Below, piece after piece: positions 50,789 to 60,991 of a stretch of 64,000 nucleotides of DNA. The DNA comes from Sulfitobacter brevis (GTDB taxonomy: Bacteria > Pseudomonadota > Alphaproteobacteria > Rhodobacterales > Rhodobacteraceae): assembly GCF_900112755.1 (NCBI RefSeq), contig NZ_FOMW01000008.1, positions 62,001 to 126,000 of the forward strand. Direction: 5' to 3'. Positions within the stretch are counted from its first letter, which is position 1. Each line of letters starts with the position of its first letter. The notes beneath the pieces are model-generated. The model was not told where the DNA came from and searched no databases. It was given only the letters and a program-made list of their open reading frames with translations. The position numbers were made by a program, and so were the translations under genes.

Positions 50789-53203
50789 TCAAGTCCCGCG
50801 TGGTTTTGCCCGCACCGTTGGATCAGCAACAGTCGGGTCCTCGGGCCACGGGTGGCGTGGATACCGACCGCGCATCTCTTTGCGGACATCGGCATAAGAC
50901 GATTTCCAGAACCCTGGCAAGTCGGTGGTCACCTGCACCGGTCGTCGTGCGGGCGACAACAAGCTCAACTGCAACGGGCGGCCCGCCACGGTCGGGTGCT
51001 GCGTGACCCCAAACACCTCTTGCAACCGTATCTCGATTGAGGGCTGTGCGGTGCTATAATCGATCGGCACGCGCCGCCCCAAGGGGGTCTCGAAATGCGC
51101 GGGGGCGATGCGCTCCATCGCTTGAGTTTCATCCCAGGTCAGCCGCGCCGTCAGGGCCACAAGCATATCGAAGTTCTTCCAATCTGCGGTGCTGCGGACC
51201 CCGCGCAGATGCGGCAACAACCAATCCTCCAGTGTCTCTTCAAGATGCTCGATGCTGAAATCCGGGAAGGGCGCGGGCATCAGACGGGCGCGGGCCAAAA
51301 AACGCGTCGCTGCGGCGCGTGGATTCAGACCCAATTGCCGCACACCCTCCAGCATCGCTAAGGCTACTTGATCGTCAGGCGCAACAGACCAAATCCGGTC
51401 AGCGAGGACCAAGGCGCCAAAACGTTCCTGCTTGCGAGTCAGCACGCGACCATCGCGCCGCGACCATTCGCAGACTTCGTGCCAGCCGATCTGATCGGCA
51501 AAGGTCTCGCGCAATTCCGCCTCGGTCAGGGTTGCCGCCTGCCGGATGCGGGCCTCGCGCGGGTCGCCGTCCAGATCGGTCGCCACCAAGAGCCGCGCAC
51601 CTGCCATCGGATCATGCCCTGCCATCACAGCCCCCTTGCCGCCCGACAATACATAGCGGGGTTCGTCTCCCTTGCGGCGCAGGCCGACGCGGTCGGGGTA
51701 GGCGAGTGCGGCGAGAATGCCCAATCCGTCCGGTCCGGTGCCTGCCTGCCCCCGTGCCAGCCGTTTGGTTTCCTGACGAATACGCGCGATGGTTGCGGCG
51801 TTGGCCTCGCCGGACGCGCGATTGCCCAATACCGCATCGCGGCGCAGTGCCAGATCAACGGGCGCACCGCGCAGCGGGTCGCGCTCGGCCAATATCGCGG
51901 CCAGCATCGGCGCCGACGGCCCGCCAAGCGCCACCATATGTGCCAGACGCGGGTGCAGCGGCAAACGCGCCAAGGTGCGACCATGCGCGGTGATCCGGCC
52001 TGTCTCGTCCAAGGCCGAGAGCATCTGCAATACCGCCCGCGCCTCCGCAAGGCGCCCTTCATGCGGGGGGGTGACAAAGCAAAGCTCGTCGGCGCGTGCG
52101 CCCCACAGCGCCAGCTCCAGCGCGAAACCGGTCAGATCGGCGACCTCGATCTCGGCGGGGGGGAAGGCCATCAGCGCGCCTTCCTCGCCGCGGGTCCAAA
52201 GCTTGTAGGCCACGCCTGCGGTCAGTCGCCCGGCGCGGCCCGCCCGCTGGGTTGCCTCGGCGCGGGTGACTTTTTCGGTGACCAGACGCGACATGCTCGA
52301 CGTCGGATCAAACTGCGCCCGCCGCGCCCGCCCGCCATCCACGACAATCGTGATGCCTTCGATGGTGAGCGAAGTTTCGGCAATCGAGGTGGCCAGCACA
52401 ATCTTGCGCCCCGTCGCTGCGGGCAGTATCGCTGCCCGTTGCGCTTTGAAATCCATCGCACCGAACAGCGGCGCGACATGGCAATCGGGCGGTACTTGAC
52501 GGCGGAGCAAAGTTTCAACCCGCCTGATCTCGCCCTCACCGGGCAAGAACACCAGCGCCGATCCTTGCTCTTCGCTAATCGCTTTCAAGACCAGATTTGC
52601 GACCGCCTCTTCGAACCGTTCACGCCCGAGAGGGCGATCCAGCCAACGGGGCGTGACCTCGAAGCTGCGCCCTTCCGAGGTTATGACCGGTGCCTCCATC
52701 AGAGCGGCCACGGGAGCGGCATCCAAGGTCGCCGACATCGCTACCAGCATCAGATCATCGCGCAGGGCTCCCGCCACCTCAAGGCAGAGCGCCAGCCCGA
52801 GATCGGCATTGAGCGAACGTTCATGGAATTCGTCAAAGATCACAACGCCGATGTCGGGCAATTCCGGCGCGCTTTGCAACATGCGGGTCAGGATGCCTTC
52901 GGTCACCACCTCGATCCGCGTCGACTTGGACACAGCCGACGCCCCCCGCACGCGGTAGCCGACAGTCTGGCCAACTTCCTCCCCCAAGGTGGCGGCCATA
53001 CGTTCGGCTGCGGCCCGCGCGGCAAGGCGGCGCGGTTCCAACATCACGATGCGGCCCTTTGTCAGCCCCGCCTCCAGAATGGCGAGCGGCACGCGGGTCG
53101 TCTTGCCCGCACCGGGCGGCGCTTGCAGCACGGCACGTCCTGTGGCCCGCAAAGCGGCGATTACTTCGGGCAGGACGGAGTCGATGGGAAGGGTCAGGAT
53201 CAT
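50789..53203 (-). CDS. hrpB: ATP-dependent helicase HrpB
   Basis: An 804-residue DEAH-box RNA helicase-like protein from the ATG at 53203 (MILTLPIDSVLPEV); a longer frame upstream overlaps the meaB promoter. Walker A is QAPPGAGKTTRVPLAILEAG, motif II is DEFHER, motif III is SATLD, and motif VI is TQRAGRAGR. The C-terminal HrpB domain is complete, ending GRYPRHPWPEDP. It is transcribed leftward, divergent from meaB over 82 bp and convergent with the DoxX gene. Its cellular role is not firmly established in the family. Confidence 0.95.
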   Translation of the reverse strand: MILTLPIDSVLPEVIAALRATGRAVLQAPPGAGKTTRVPLAILEAGLTKGRIVMLEPRRLAARAAAERMAATLGEEVGQTVGYRVRGASAVSKSTRIEVVTEGILTRMLQSAPELPDIGVVIFDEFHERSLNADLGLALCLEVAGALRDDLMLVAMSATLDAAPVAALMEAPVITSEGRSFEVTPRWLDRPLGRERFEEAVANLVLKAISEEQGSALVFLPGEGEIRRVETLLRRQVPPDCHVAPLFGAMDFKAQRAAILPAATGRKIVLATSIAETSLTIEGITIVVDGGRARRAQFDPTSSMSRLVTEKVTRAEATQRAGRAGRLTAGVAYKLWTRGEEGALMAFPPAEIEVADLTGFALELALWGARADELCFVTPPHEGRLAEARAVLQMLSALDETGRITAHGRTLARLPLHPRLAHMVALGGPSAPMLAAILAERDPLRGAPVDLALRRDAVLGNRASGEANAATIARIRQETKRLARGQAGTGPDGLGILAALAYPDRVGLRRKGDEPRYVLSGGKGAVMAGHDPMAGARLLVATDLDGDPREARIRQAATLTEAELRETFADQIGWHEVCEWSRRDGRVLTRKQERFGALVLADRIWSVAPDDQVALAMLEGVRQLGLNPRAAATRFLARARLMPAPFPDFSIEHLEETLEDWLLPHLRGVRSTADWKNFDMLVALTARLTWDETQAMERIAPAHFETPLGRRVPIDYSTAQPSIEIRLQEVFGVTQHPTVAGRPLQLSLLSPARRPVQVTTDLPGFWKSSYADVRKEMRGRYPRHPWPEDPTVADPTVRAKPRGT

Positions 53204-53285
53204 ACGGGCTTTATCGGGCAATCGGTGGCGTAGGCCAAGGGGCAGGGGATGGACATTCGCGCCGCACCTCGCAAAAGATGCCGCC

Positions 53286-54266
53286 ATGGATATCGAAGAA
53301 CTTGCCACAGGCGTTATCGCCTCCGAGCGTCGGGCGCTGGCCCGCGCAATTACTTTGGTGGAATCCGGCCGTGCGGATCACCGTGCCGAGGCGATGCGCC
53401 TGCTGGCTGCCCTGCCGCAGGACCGCCAAGCCTTGCGGATCGGGCTATCGGGCACGCCGGGGGTGGGAAAATCCACCTTCATCGAAAGTTTTGGTATGAT
53501 GCTGACCGCGATGGGCAAGCGGGTGGCGGTATTGGCGGTCGATCCCTCATCGTCGCGCTCGGGCGGGTCGATTTTGGGCGATAAAACCCGCATGGACCGG
53601 CTGAGCCGTGACCCCAATGCCTTTGTGCGGCCCTCGCCAAGTCAGACCCATCTGGGCGGTGTGGCGCGCCGCACCCGTGAGGCCGTGCGCCTGTGTGAGG
53701 CCGCCGGATATGACGTGGTGCTGATCGAGACTGTCGGCGTTGGCCAGTCCGAAACCGTGGTGGCCGAAATGTCGGATGTGTTCTTGCTGCTGCTGGCCCC
53801 TGCGGGCGGCGACGAGTTGCAAGGCGTCAAGCGCGGCATCATGGAAATGGCCGATCTGATTGTGGTCAACAAGGCTGATGGCGATCTTGCCGCGACCGCC
53901 ATGCGGACCTGTGCTGATTATTCCGGTGCGCTGCGTTTGTTGCGCAAACGCCCGCAGGACCCTCAAGGCTACCCCCGCGCGATGACCGTATCAGCTCTGC
54001 AAGACATCGGATTGCCGGAGACTTGGGAGACCTTGCAGACCTTGGTGAACTGGCGGCGCGACAATGGTTATTGGGACCGGACCCGCGCTTCGCAAGCACG
54101 TTATTGGTTCGAGCAGGACATCCGACAGACCTTGCTCGCGCAGCTAGAGACCCCTGCGGCCCGCGCATCGATGGCGGAACTGGGCGAACAGGTCGCGACC
54201 GGGGCGCTTGACCCCGCCGATGGCGCCGCGCGGTTCATGTCTGCGCTGCGCCGCGATCCGGACTGA
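53286..54266 (+). CDS. meaB: Methylmalonyl-CoA mutase-associated GTPase MeaB
   Basis: A 326-residue G3E GTPase that protects and reloads B12-dependent mutases. ATG at 53286; the longer in-frame lead lies inside hrpB. P-loop GLSGTPGVGKST, DPSSSRSGGSILGDKTRM, ETVGVGQSE (switch/Walker B region) and NKAD (G4) are all present. The C-terminal dimerisation arm is intact. No mutase gene is adjacent; solitary meaB is common in Rhodobacterales. It converges on the PACE gene 5 bp past its stop. Confidence 0.95.
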   Translation: MDIEELATGVIASERRALARAITLVESGRADHRAEAMRLLAALPQDRQALRIGLSGTPGVGKSTFIESFGMMLTAMGKRVAVLAVDPSSSRSGGSILGDKTRMDRLSRDPNAFVRPSPSQTHLGGVARRTREAVRLCEAAGYDVVLIETVGVGQSETVVAEMSDVFLLLLAPAGGDELQGVKRGIMEMADLIVVNKADGDLAATAMRTCADYSGALRLLRKRPQDPQGYPRAMTVSALQDIGLPETWETLQTLVNWRRDNGYWDRTRASQARYWFEQDIRQTLLAQLETPAARASMAELGEQVATGALDPADGAARFMSALRRDPD

Positions 54267-54271
54267 TGTGA

Positions 54272-54697
54272 TCAGGCCGGCTGGTCCTGCGGGACCGGAA
54301 AGATCACATCGTACAGCCAGTTGAAGACGAAGGCGTAGACGAGGTAAAATCCCGCGAAGGCGATGTCGATTATAAATGCCTCGTAGAGAGGGATCTGCAA
54401 ATGCCATGCGATGAAGGGGATCAGCACAAACAGCAGGCCGATCTCAAAGAGGACCGCATGAAGAATGCGTATTAAGACCGTTTTTTGCACCGTGCCGCGC
54501 AGCCGTTTCATCGCGTGGTCAAACCCCAGATTATAGAGGTAGTTCCATCCCGTCGCGATGGTGGCGCTGATCACGGTTACCACGCCGATATCGGCTAATG
54601 GATGGTTAAACAGCCAAGCGCCGAGCGGGGTGACGATCAGCAAGGCGATCACCTCAAAGCTCACAGCGTGGCGGATACGGTCGGAAGTCGTGCGCAT
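54272..54697 (-). CDS. PACE-family efflux transporter
   Basis: A 141-residue four-helix membrane protein made of two bacterial transmembrane pair (BTP) repeats. Each repeat has the PACE motif RxxHxxxFE: RIRHAVSFEV near residue 7 and RILHAVLFEI near 76. GFDHAMKRLRG joins the repeats, and FNWLYDVIFP ends the protein. Members such as AceI export chlorhexidine and short-chain diamines, the latter being the likely natural substrates. No regulator is adjacent. Confidence 0.9.
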   Translation of the reverse strand: MRTTSDRIRHAVSFEVIALLIVTPLGAWLFNHPLADIGVVTVISATIATGWNYLYNLGFDHAMKRLRGTVQKTVLIRILHAVLFEIGLLFVLIPFIAWHLQIPLYEAFIIDIAFAGFYLVYAFVFNWLYDVIFPVPQDQPA

Positions 54698-54802
54698 TTG
54701 GGCGGTCCCGCTATGGATCGGGTCGTCCCGACTTTGTTCCCGTTTGGGGGAGGTCGTCCTCGCCGTTGTTTAATAGGATAATTGCCGCCAGCCCTGCAAG
54801 CC

Positions 54803-55756
54803 TCAACCGGCAGCTTTGGGATGGCTGCGGTTATAAACCTCCATCAGACGGGCAGTATCAACTGCCGTGTAGGCTTGGGTCGTTGACAGCGAGGCGTGGC
54901 CCAAAAGCTCTTGGATCGCCCGCAGATCGCCACCTGCATCCAGCAGATGGGTGGCAAAGCTGTGGCGCATGGCATGTGGCGTGGCCGTGGCGGGCAAGCC
55001 CAGTTGCATCCGCGCATCAGCCATCACTTGGGCAATGGCACGCGGGCCGAGCGCGCCGCCGCGAATGCCGCGAAACAGCGCGGCGTTTTTCTCAAGCGGG
55101 TGCGGGCAGGCCGCCAGATAGGCGTCAACGGCATCGCGGGCCGCGGGCAGAACCGGCACGACACGCTCTTTATCGCCCTTGCCGACAATCCGCAGTGCTT
55201 CGGGCAGGGGCGCATCGGCACCTTTCAGACCCAAGGCTTCGGAAATCCGTAGTCCACAGCCCCAAAGCAGGGTCAGCACCGCGACATCGCGCGCCGCCAC
55301 CCAAGGGCGCAACGATTGGTCCTCGACGCAATCAATCAGCGCGGTTGCCGCATCAATTGCCAATGGGCGTGGCAGCTTTTTCTGGAACTTCGGTGAGCGG
55401 GTCGAGAGCACAGCCGTCGGCTCGAACCCTTCGCGTTCGGCCAGCCAGCGGTAGAAGGCTTTGACCGAGGAGAGTTTGCGCGCCATCGACCGTGGGCCGA
55501 CATCGCTGCCCCGCGTGAAAGCCATCCACGCGCGCATCTCCGAGATCGTGATCTTTGCCAAAGCCCCCAACCCCTGGGTGTCGCCCTTGTGGCGGGTCAT
55601 GAAGGCCAGGAACTCGACCACATCACCGTGATAGGCGGTAAGCGTATTTTCGGCGGCCCCTTTGAGGGCGCGCTGGTGTTGCAACCATGTTTGTAGCGCG
55701 TCACGCGCAGCGGGACTGAGCAGCCCCAGAGCAGGCGTTTCCTGCGGGCGGTTCAA
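54803..55756 (-). CDS. xerC: Tyrosine recombinase XerC
   Basis: A 317-residue recombinase that resolves chromosome dimers at dif with XerD. The N-terminal SAM-like core-binding domain covers ~18-110. The catalytic domain has Arg170 (GCGLRISEAL), Lys193, His261/Arg264 (HAMRHSFATHLL), His287 (LLGHASLSTTQAY) and Tyr296. It overlaps the DUF484 gene by 4 bp, the same DUF484-xerC pairing found in many Proteobacteria, which supports housekeeping XerC over a phage integrase. Confidence 0.94.
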   Translation of the reverse strand: MNRPQETPALGLLSPAARDALQTWLQHQRALKGAAENTLTAYHGDVVEFLAFMTRHKGDTQGLGALAKITISEMRAWMAFTRGSDVGPRSMARKLSSVKAFYRWLAEREGFEPTAVLSTRSPKFQKKLPRPLAIDAATALIDCVEDQSLRPWVAARDVAVLTLLWGCGLRISEALGLKGADAPLPEALRIVGKGDKERVVPVLPAARDAVDAYLAACPHPLEKNAALFRGIRGGALGPRAIAQVMADARMQLGLPATATPHAMRHSFATHLLDAGGDLRAIQELLGHASLSTTQAYTAVDTARLMEVYNRSHPKAAG

Positions 55757-56463
55757 GACAGCCAGCGGCGCATGGTGCGCTCGAAAACTCCGGTAAAGAA
55801 GGTCAGCAGGTCGGTGCCCTGTTGTGGCCCGAACAGATGCGGATCTTCGGCCCCGAGCACCAGCAAACCGGGCAGGCGGCCCGTGCCGAAATCAAGTTTA
55901 AGGCAGGCTTCTGAGCGGATCCACTCGGCCTTGCCGCCATAGATGACTTCGGAGGCATCTTGGAGCCCGCGCAAAGTCACCTGCCGCGGCGCGCCGCCCC
56001 GGCCCTTGGTAATGTAGTCATCGATAAAGCCGGGCTCGGCAACGCTGAGCACTTCGCCAAGGCGCTGAACCGTCGGGTTGCTATCGTTCTGAACCGATTC
56101 CAGCACCAGTTTCACGGCGTCGACTCGCATGATGTCGGCAACTTCGCCGCCTAGATCACGCAAAAAGGTCTCGAACTCGACCGCATCAAGCATGCGCAGG
56201 ATTGCACGGTGGATCTGGTTGGTGCCGGCGAGATTCTCATAGGCCGCCGCAATCACGCTGCGATGGGTGTCTTCCAACCGGTCAAGGCGGCTCTCCAACC
56301 GCTCCATCGCGATTGAGCGCAAATCGACGATATTGCCACCCATTGCTTTTTCGTTGGCAGCGATCAACGCCTGCATCACATCGCTGTCATCCAGAATGAC
56401 ATCGGGCCGCGAGATAATCGCCTCACGCAGGGAATCGTCGATTTTTGGGCTGCTGCTCATCAT
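55753..56463 (-). CDS. DUF484 (GAF-like) protein
   Basis: A 236-residue protein. An N-terminal helical segment (REAIISRPDVILDDSDVMQA, then coiled-coil MERLESRLDRLEDTHR at ~53-68) is followed by a GAF-like domain (~95-232) without cofactor residues I can identify. It is co-transcribed with and overlaps xerC, the typical genomic position of DUF484. The function is not known. Tandem ATGs at 56463 and 56460 make the start uncertain by one codon. Confidence 0.9.
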   Translation of the reverse strand: MMSSSPKIDDSLREAIISRPDVILDDSDVMQALIAANEKAMGGNIVDLRSIAMERLESRLDRLEDTHRSVIAAAYENLAGTNQIHRAILRMLDAVEFETFLRDLGGEVADIMRVDAVKLVLESVQNDSNPTVQRLGEVLSVAEPGFIDDYITKGRGGAPRQVTLRGLQDASEVIYGGKAEWIRSEACLKLDFGTGRLPGLLVLGAEDPHLFGPQQGTDLLTFFTGVFERTMRRWLS

Positions 56464-56616
56464 CAGTCTCTTATTGATTTGCGGTGGTATAGCATGGGGT
56501 CAGGGATAAATCTGCCCTTTTGTTGCTGGCCTTGCGGATCGGCCCCACGCCTGTGGCGGAGAGGTGCCAGCGCAATGGCGGGCAGGCGCCGCTGCCGTCA
56601 CCGGAAGGTAGTATTG

Positions 56617-56645
56617 TCGCGCGGCCCGCTTGACAGGCCGCGCGA
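56617..56645 (-). terminator. Stem-loop downstream of the transaldolase-like gene
   Basis: TCGCGCGGCC (56617-56626) pairs perfectly with GGCCGCGCGA (56636-56645) over a 9-nt loop, 9 bp past the fsa stop on the minus strand. The following minus-strand bases (CAATAC) are not a T-run, so it may stabilise the 3' end or depend on Rho. The rest of the gap to the DUF484 start has no recognisable feature. Confidence 0.5.
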
Positions 56646-56654
56646 TGCAGTGCG

Positions 56655-57308
56655 TCAGACGATTTTGATGTTGCCGGCTGCTGCGTCTTTCATGAACTGC
56701 TCCAAACCTTTATCGGTCAGGATATGGCTTGCCAGCTTGCGGATCACCTCGGGTGGGGCAGTCATCACATCGGCACCGATCAGTGCGCAATCCTGCACGT
56801 GATTCACCGTGCGGATCGAGGCGGCGAGAATCTGGGTCTCAAAGCCATAGTTGTCATAGATCGTGCGGATGTCCTGGATCAACTCAAGCCCGTCGAGGTT
56901 GATATCGTCCAAACGCCCGATGAACGGGGAGATGAACGTCGCACCGGCTTTGGCTGCCAGCAGCGCCTGATTGGCCGAGAAGCACAGGGTCACATTGACC
57001 ATATTGCCTTCGTCGCTGAGGACTTTACATGCCTTGAGGCCGTCCCATGTCAGCGGCACTTTGACGGCGATATTGTCGGCGATCTTGGCCAGCTTGCGGC
57101 CTTCGGCGATCATGTCTTCGGCGTTCAGCGCGACCACTTCGGCGCTGACGGGGCCTGCAACCAGATCGCAGATTTCCTTGGTGACTTCGAGAATATCGCG
57201 GCCTGATTTCAGGATCAGCGAAGGGTTCGTGGTAACCCCGTCGACCATGCCAAGGTCGTTGAGTTCGGCAATTGCGGTGATGTCGGCTGTGTCTACGAAA
57301 AATTTCAT
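56655..57308 (-). CDS. fsa: Fructose-6-phosphate aldolase / short transaldolase
   Basis: A 217-residue class I aldolase, the short TalC/FSA form. [16 protein letters not shown] is the canonical N-terminus, so the ATG at 57308 is used. [23 protein letters not shown] with the Schiff-base Lys, [31 protein letters not shown] and [12 protein letters not shown] follow the family. Members either transfer dihydroxyacetone units or cleave fructose 6-phosphate; the sequence alone does not decide. It is divergent from priA over 34 bp. Confidence 0.93.
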   Translation of the reverse strand: MKFFVDTADITAIAELNDLGMVDGVTTNPSLILKSGRDILEVTKEICDLVAGPVSAEVVALNAEDMIAEGRKLAKIADNIAVKVPLTWDGLKACKVLSDEGNMVNVTLCFSANQALLAAKAGATFISPFIGRLDDINLDGLELIQDIRTIYDNYGFETQILAASIRTVNHVQDCALIGADVMTAPPEVIRKLASHILTDKGLEQFMKDAAAGNIKIV

Positions 57309-57342
57309 CGGTCTGTCCTTGCGCAGGGGGAAGGGAGCGTCG

Positions 57343-59610
57343 ATGTTGGCTTTACCGCATGATCCGACCTGCTTAAACCCTGAAAACCGCAAACCAGCGA
57401 TCGGAGCCTTTTTGCTGACGCCCCCAGATTTCTTCGAGCACGGCGCGCTTGTCAGTGTGCTGACAACGCAGCCCTTGGGCCGCGCGCTGGATTACCGTGC
57501 CCCAGAGGGCGGCTGCCATCTGGGGGCTTTTGTCGAGGTGCCGCTGGGGCCGCGCAAGGTGTTGGGTGTGGTCTGGGGCGCGGGCAAGGGGGATTATGAT
57601 CTCGCCAAGGTGCGCCATGTGATCCGCGCGCTGGATGCGCCGCCAATGCGCGATGAAATGCGCGAGTTTTTAACCCGTGCCGCAGCCTATACGCTGACGC
57701 CGATGCCCGCGATGTTGCGGCTGGCGACCCGCGCACCGGGGTTGGGCGATCCGCCGTCGATGCGCAAAATCTATCGCCGTGGCGGGGCAGAGCCTGACCG
57801 GATGACCGATGCGCGGCGGCGGGTGCTAGAGACCTTGGCGGAATATGGCGATCTGTCGTTTACCTTGAAAGAACTGGCCGAAATGGCGGGGGTCACGGCA
57901 TCGGTTGTCAAAGGTCTGGTCACCCAAGGCGCTGTACGCGAGGAAGACAGCCCGCGTGACACGCCCTTTGGTCGCATGGACCCCGATCTGCCCAGCAAGG
58001 AATTGACCGCCGATCAGGCTGCGGGCGCCGAGGCGCTGGCTGCAGGGGTGCGCGGTGAGACCTATGGCACGACCCTGCTGCGCGGGGTGACAGGTTCGGG
58101 CAAGACGGAAGTTTATCTTGAAGCGGTAGCGGCGGCGTTGCGCGCCGGACGGCAGTCTTTGGTGCTGCTGCCCGAGATTGCGCTGACCGAACAGTTCTTC
58201 CACCGTGTTCAGGAACGGTTCGGGGCCAAGCCTGCCGAGTGGCATTCAGGCGCAACCATGACCGAGCGTCGCCGGATCTGGCGGATGGTTGGCGAGGGGC
58301 AGGCCGGCGTGGTGATCGGCGCGCGCTCGGCTTTGTTTCTACCGTTTCAAAACCTCGGGCTGATCGTGGTCGATGAGGAGCACGACACCTCCTACAAGCA
58401 AGAAGACGGTGTGCTTTACAACGCCCGCGATATGGCGGTGCTGCGGGCCGCGATCTGTGGAGCGCAGGTGGTGCTGGCCAGTGCGACGCCGTCGTTGGAA
58501 ACTTGGGCCAATGTCGAGGCTGGCAAATACACCCGCATTGATCTCGCCTCGCGGTTTGGCCCTGCGGTGATGCCGCAGATGGGCGCGATTGATATGCGCA
58601 CTGAAGGGTTGCCCGCGAACCAATGGGTATCGCCGACGCTACAGTCTGAGGTGACCAAGCGGTTGGAGCGTGGCGAGCAAGCGATGCTGTTTATCAACCG
58701 CCGTGGCTATGCGCCGGTGACGCTTTGCCGTGCTTGCGGCCATCAGATCGCCTGTGACGACTGCGATGCCCGAATGGTCGAGCACCGGTTTTTGAAGCGG
58801 CTGGTCTGCCACCAGTGCGGCGAAAGCAAACCGATGCCAGAGGTCTGTCCGTCCTGTGAGGTCGAGGGTAAACTCGCGCCCGTCGGACCGGGGGTTGAGC
58901 GTTTGGGCGAAGAGGCCAAGACGCTGTGGCCAGAGGCGCGGATCGCTGTGCTGTCGTCTGATATGTACGGCTCGGCGCGGGCGCTGAAGGCCGAGATTGC
59001 GGGGATCGCCGAGGGCGGGGCTGATATCATCATCGGCACGCAACTGGTGGCCAAGGGGCATAACTTTCCCAAACTGACATTGGTCGGTGTGATCGATGCG
59101 GATCTGGGGCTGACGGGGTCCGACCTACGCGCGGCGGAGCGGACGTTCCAGCTGATGCGGCAGGTCGCCGGGCGCGCAGGGCGTGCCGAAGCGCCGGGGG
59201 CGGCTTTGTTACAGACCTATCAGCCGGACCATCCGGTGATCCGTGCGATCTTGGCAGGGGATGAAGAGAAATTCTGGGCCGCTGAGGCAGGTGAGCGTCG
59301 ACAGGCGGGCGTGCCCCCCTACGGCCGCATGGCCGGAATTATCCTGTCCGGCTCGGACGTGGCGGCGGTGTTTGATCTGGGCAACCAGTTGGCGCGGCAG
59401 GATGGGCCTTTGCGCAAGATCGGCGCTCAGGTGTACGGGCCCGCGCCCGCGCCGATTGCGCGGGTGCGAGGGCGTCACAGGGTCAGAATGTTAATCAAGG
59501 CCGAGAAAACCGCCCCCCTTCAGGAAGCGATTGCGCGTTGGATTGCACAGGTCCGGCTGAAAGGGGATGTGCGGCTGGCGGTGGATATTGATCCGCAGAG
59601 TTTTTACTGA
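57343..59610 (+). CDS. priA: Primosomal protein N' (replication restart helicase)
   Basis: A 755-residue 3'-5' helicase that restarts stalled replication forks. An N-terminal 3'BD ([20 protein letters not shown]) comes first. Walker A is [17 protein letters not shown] is motif II, and the zinc-binding Cys pairs are in [15 protein letters not shown] and [25 protein letters not shown] is motif VI. Two starts are possible: ATG 57343 with GGGAG 6 nt upstream, used here, or TTG 57412 with GGAG 5 nt upstream, which would remove 23 atypical residues. Long upstream in-frame codons lie inside fsa and are spurious. Confidence 0.95.
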   Translation: MLALPHDPTCLNPENRKPAIGAFLLTPPDFFEHGALVSVLTTQPLGRALDYRAPEGGCHLGAFVEVPLGPRKVLGVVWGAGKGDYDLAKVRHVIRALDAPPMRDEMREFLTRAAAYTLTPMPAMLRLATRAPGLGDPPSMRKIYRRGGAEPDRMTDARRRVLETLAEYGDLSFTLKELAEMAGVTASVVKGLVTQGAVREEDSPRDTPFGRMDPDLPSKELTADQAAGAEALAAGVRGETYGTTLLRGVTGSGKTEVYLEAVAAALRAGRQSLVLLPEIALTEQFFHRVQERFGAKPAEWHSGATMTERRRIWRMVGEGQAGVVIGARSALFLPFQNLGLIVVDEEHDTSYKQEDGVLYNARDMAVLRAAICGAQVVLASATPSLETWANVEAGKYTRIDLASRFGPAVMPQMGAIDMRTEGLPANQWVSPTLQSEVTKRLERGEQAMLFINRRGYAPVTLCRACGHQIACDDCDARMVEHRFLKRLVCHQCGESKPMPEVCPSCEVEGKLAPVGPGVERLGEEAKTLWPEARIAVLSSDMYGSARALKAEIAGIAEGGADIIIGTQLVAKGHNFPKLTLVGVIDADLGLTGSDLRAAERTFQLMRQVAGRAGRAEAPGAALLQTYQPDHPVIRAILAGDEEKFWAAEAGERRQAGVPPYGRMAGIILSGSDVAAVFDLGNQLARQDGPLRKIGAQVYGPAPAPIARVRGRHRVRMLIKAEKTAPLQEAIARWIAQVRLKGDVRLAVDIDPQSFY

Positions 59611-59621
59611 GCCTTTATTGA

Positions 59622-59642
59622 CGCCGCCCTTGCGGGGCGGCG
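59622..59642 (+). terminator. GC stem-loop after priA
   Basis: CGCCGCCC (59622-59629), loop TTGCG, GGGCGGCG (59635-59642): a perfect 8-bp stem 11 bp past the priA stop. It lacks a T-run (CGTGCCG follows), so it may be a weak terminator or 3'-end stabiliser. Confidence 0.5.
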
Positions 59643-59754
59643 CGTGCCGCCGGTGGGAGTTTAGCTGGCCAAATGAAGGTGCTGGTGTCGGCACACAGGG
59701 GCGCTGTGCGTTTTCGATCTCGCCAATTTGCGGGGGCGGGCGTATGGATCGGGG

Positions 59755-60987
59755 ATGGCCCAATATATCACCCTTGAAGATGCCAAGCAGTTGCCTTTCT
59801 GGCGGCGGCCTGTGGCGCTGTTGTTCCTGATGGCTCTGGCGATGCCGATTGCCTTTAACACGTGGTCGGCACTGCTGAATAATTTCGTGATCGAGGTCGC
59901 GGATTTTGACGGCTCGGACATCGGGTTGTTGCACACGGTCCGCGAAATTCCGGGGTTTCTGGCGGTTGGTGTGATTGCGATCATCATCTTTGTGCGCGAG
60001 CAGGTTTTGGGGCTGGTGTCGCTGGTTTTGCTCGGCGTGGCGACGGCGGTGACGGCTTGGTTTCCGTCGATGGGCGGGATTTTAACCATCACCATGCTCA
60101 GTTCAATCGGGTTTCATTACTACGAGACGGTGAACCAGTCGTTGCAGCTTCAATGGCTCAAAATCGAAGACGCGCCGCGGATGTTGGGGTGGCTGATGGC
60201 GGCGGGATCGCTGGCGACCCTAGTGGCCTATCTGGTGATCATGGCGCTGTGGGAGACGCTGAGCCTGAGCTATAATATCGTCTATATGATCGGCGGCGGG
60301 GTGACGGTGGTAATCGCGCTGGTTGCGATTTTTGCCTATCCGCAGTTCGAGGCACCGACCCCGCAGATCAAGAAGATGGTGCTGCGGCGGCGGTACTGGC
60401 TCTATTATGCGTTGCAGTTCATGTCGGGGGCGCGGCGACAGATTTTCGTGGTTTTTGCCGGTTTCATGATGGTCGAACGCTTTGGCTATGATGTGCACGA
60501 GATAACTCTGCTGTTTATGGTCAACCTTATCGCCAATATGATTTTGGCACCGCTGCTTGGTCGTGCTGTCGGATATTTCGGCGAGCGCCGTGCGCTGGGG
60601 TTCGAATATATCGGGCTGATCATCGTGTTTTTGAGCTATGGCGGGGTTTATTACCTTGGCTGGGGCGTAGTTGTTGCGGCGGTTCTCTATGTGCTGGACC
60701 ATATGTTCTTTGGCTTGGCCTTGGCGCTAAAAACCTATTTCCAAAAGATCGCTGATCCGCGTGATATCGCGCCGACAGCGGCGGTCGCCTTTACCATCAA
60801 CCACATTGCGGCGGTGTTTTTACCTGTCGCGTTGGGGTTGTTGTGGTTGGTATCCCCTGCGGCAGTATTCTTTCTCGCGGCGGGGATGGCGGCGATCTCG
60901 CTGAGCCTGTCGATGTTGATCCCGCGCCATCCGGCACCGGGGAACGAGACGATATTTGCCCGGCGGGTGTCGCAGGCGGCAGAGTAA
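59755..60987 (+). CDS. MFS transporter
   Basis: A 410-residue permease with about 12 membrane helices. ATG at 59755 (MAQYITLEDAKQL); nine upstream in-frame codons are unlikely. Unlike standard MFS proteins it lacks a clear GxxxDRxGRR loop; the cytoplasmic loops (TVREIPGFLAVGVIAIII, FGERRALGFEYI) are modified. MSGARRQIFVVFAGFMMVER and DHMFFGLALALKTYFQKI are conserved in a proteobacterial MFS subgroup. Followed by a MATE gene 4 bp later, so the two are probably co-transcribed. Substrate unknown. Confidence 0.85.
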   Translation: MAQYITLEDAKQLPFWRRPVALLFLMALAMPIAFNTWSALLNNFVIEVADFDGSDIGLLHTVREIPGFLAVGVIAIIIFVREQVLGLVSLVLLGVATAVTAWFPSMGGILTITMLSSIGFHYYETVNQSLQLQWLKIEDAPRMLGWLMAAGSLATLVAYLVIMALWETLSLSYNIVYMIGGGVTVVIALVAIFAYPQFEAPTPQIKKMVLRRRYWLYYALQFMSGARRQIFVVFAGFMMVERFGYDVHEITLLFMVNLIANMILAPLLGRAVGYFGERRALGFEYIGLIIVFLSYGGVYYLGWGVVVAAVLYVLDHMFFGLALALKTYFQKIADPRDIAPTAAVAFTINHIAAVFLPVALGLLWLVSPAAVFFLAAGMAAISLSLSMLIPRHPAPGNETIFARRVSQAAE

Positions 60988-60991
60988 GCGC

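Noticed and set aside
51368-53233. Rightward ORF of 621 codons opposite hrpB
   Set aside because: Gly/Arg/Gln-rich translation with no domain; hrpB on the other strand has all helicase motifs.
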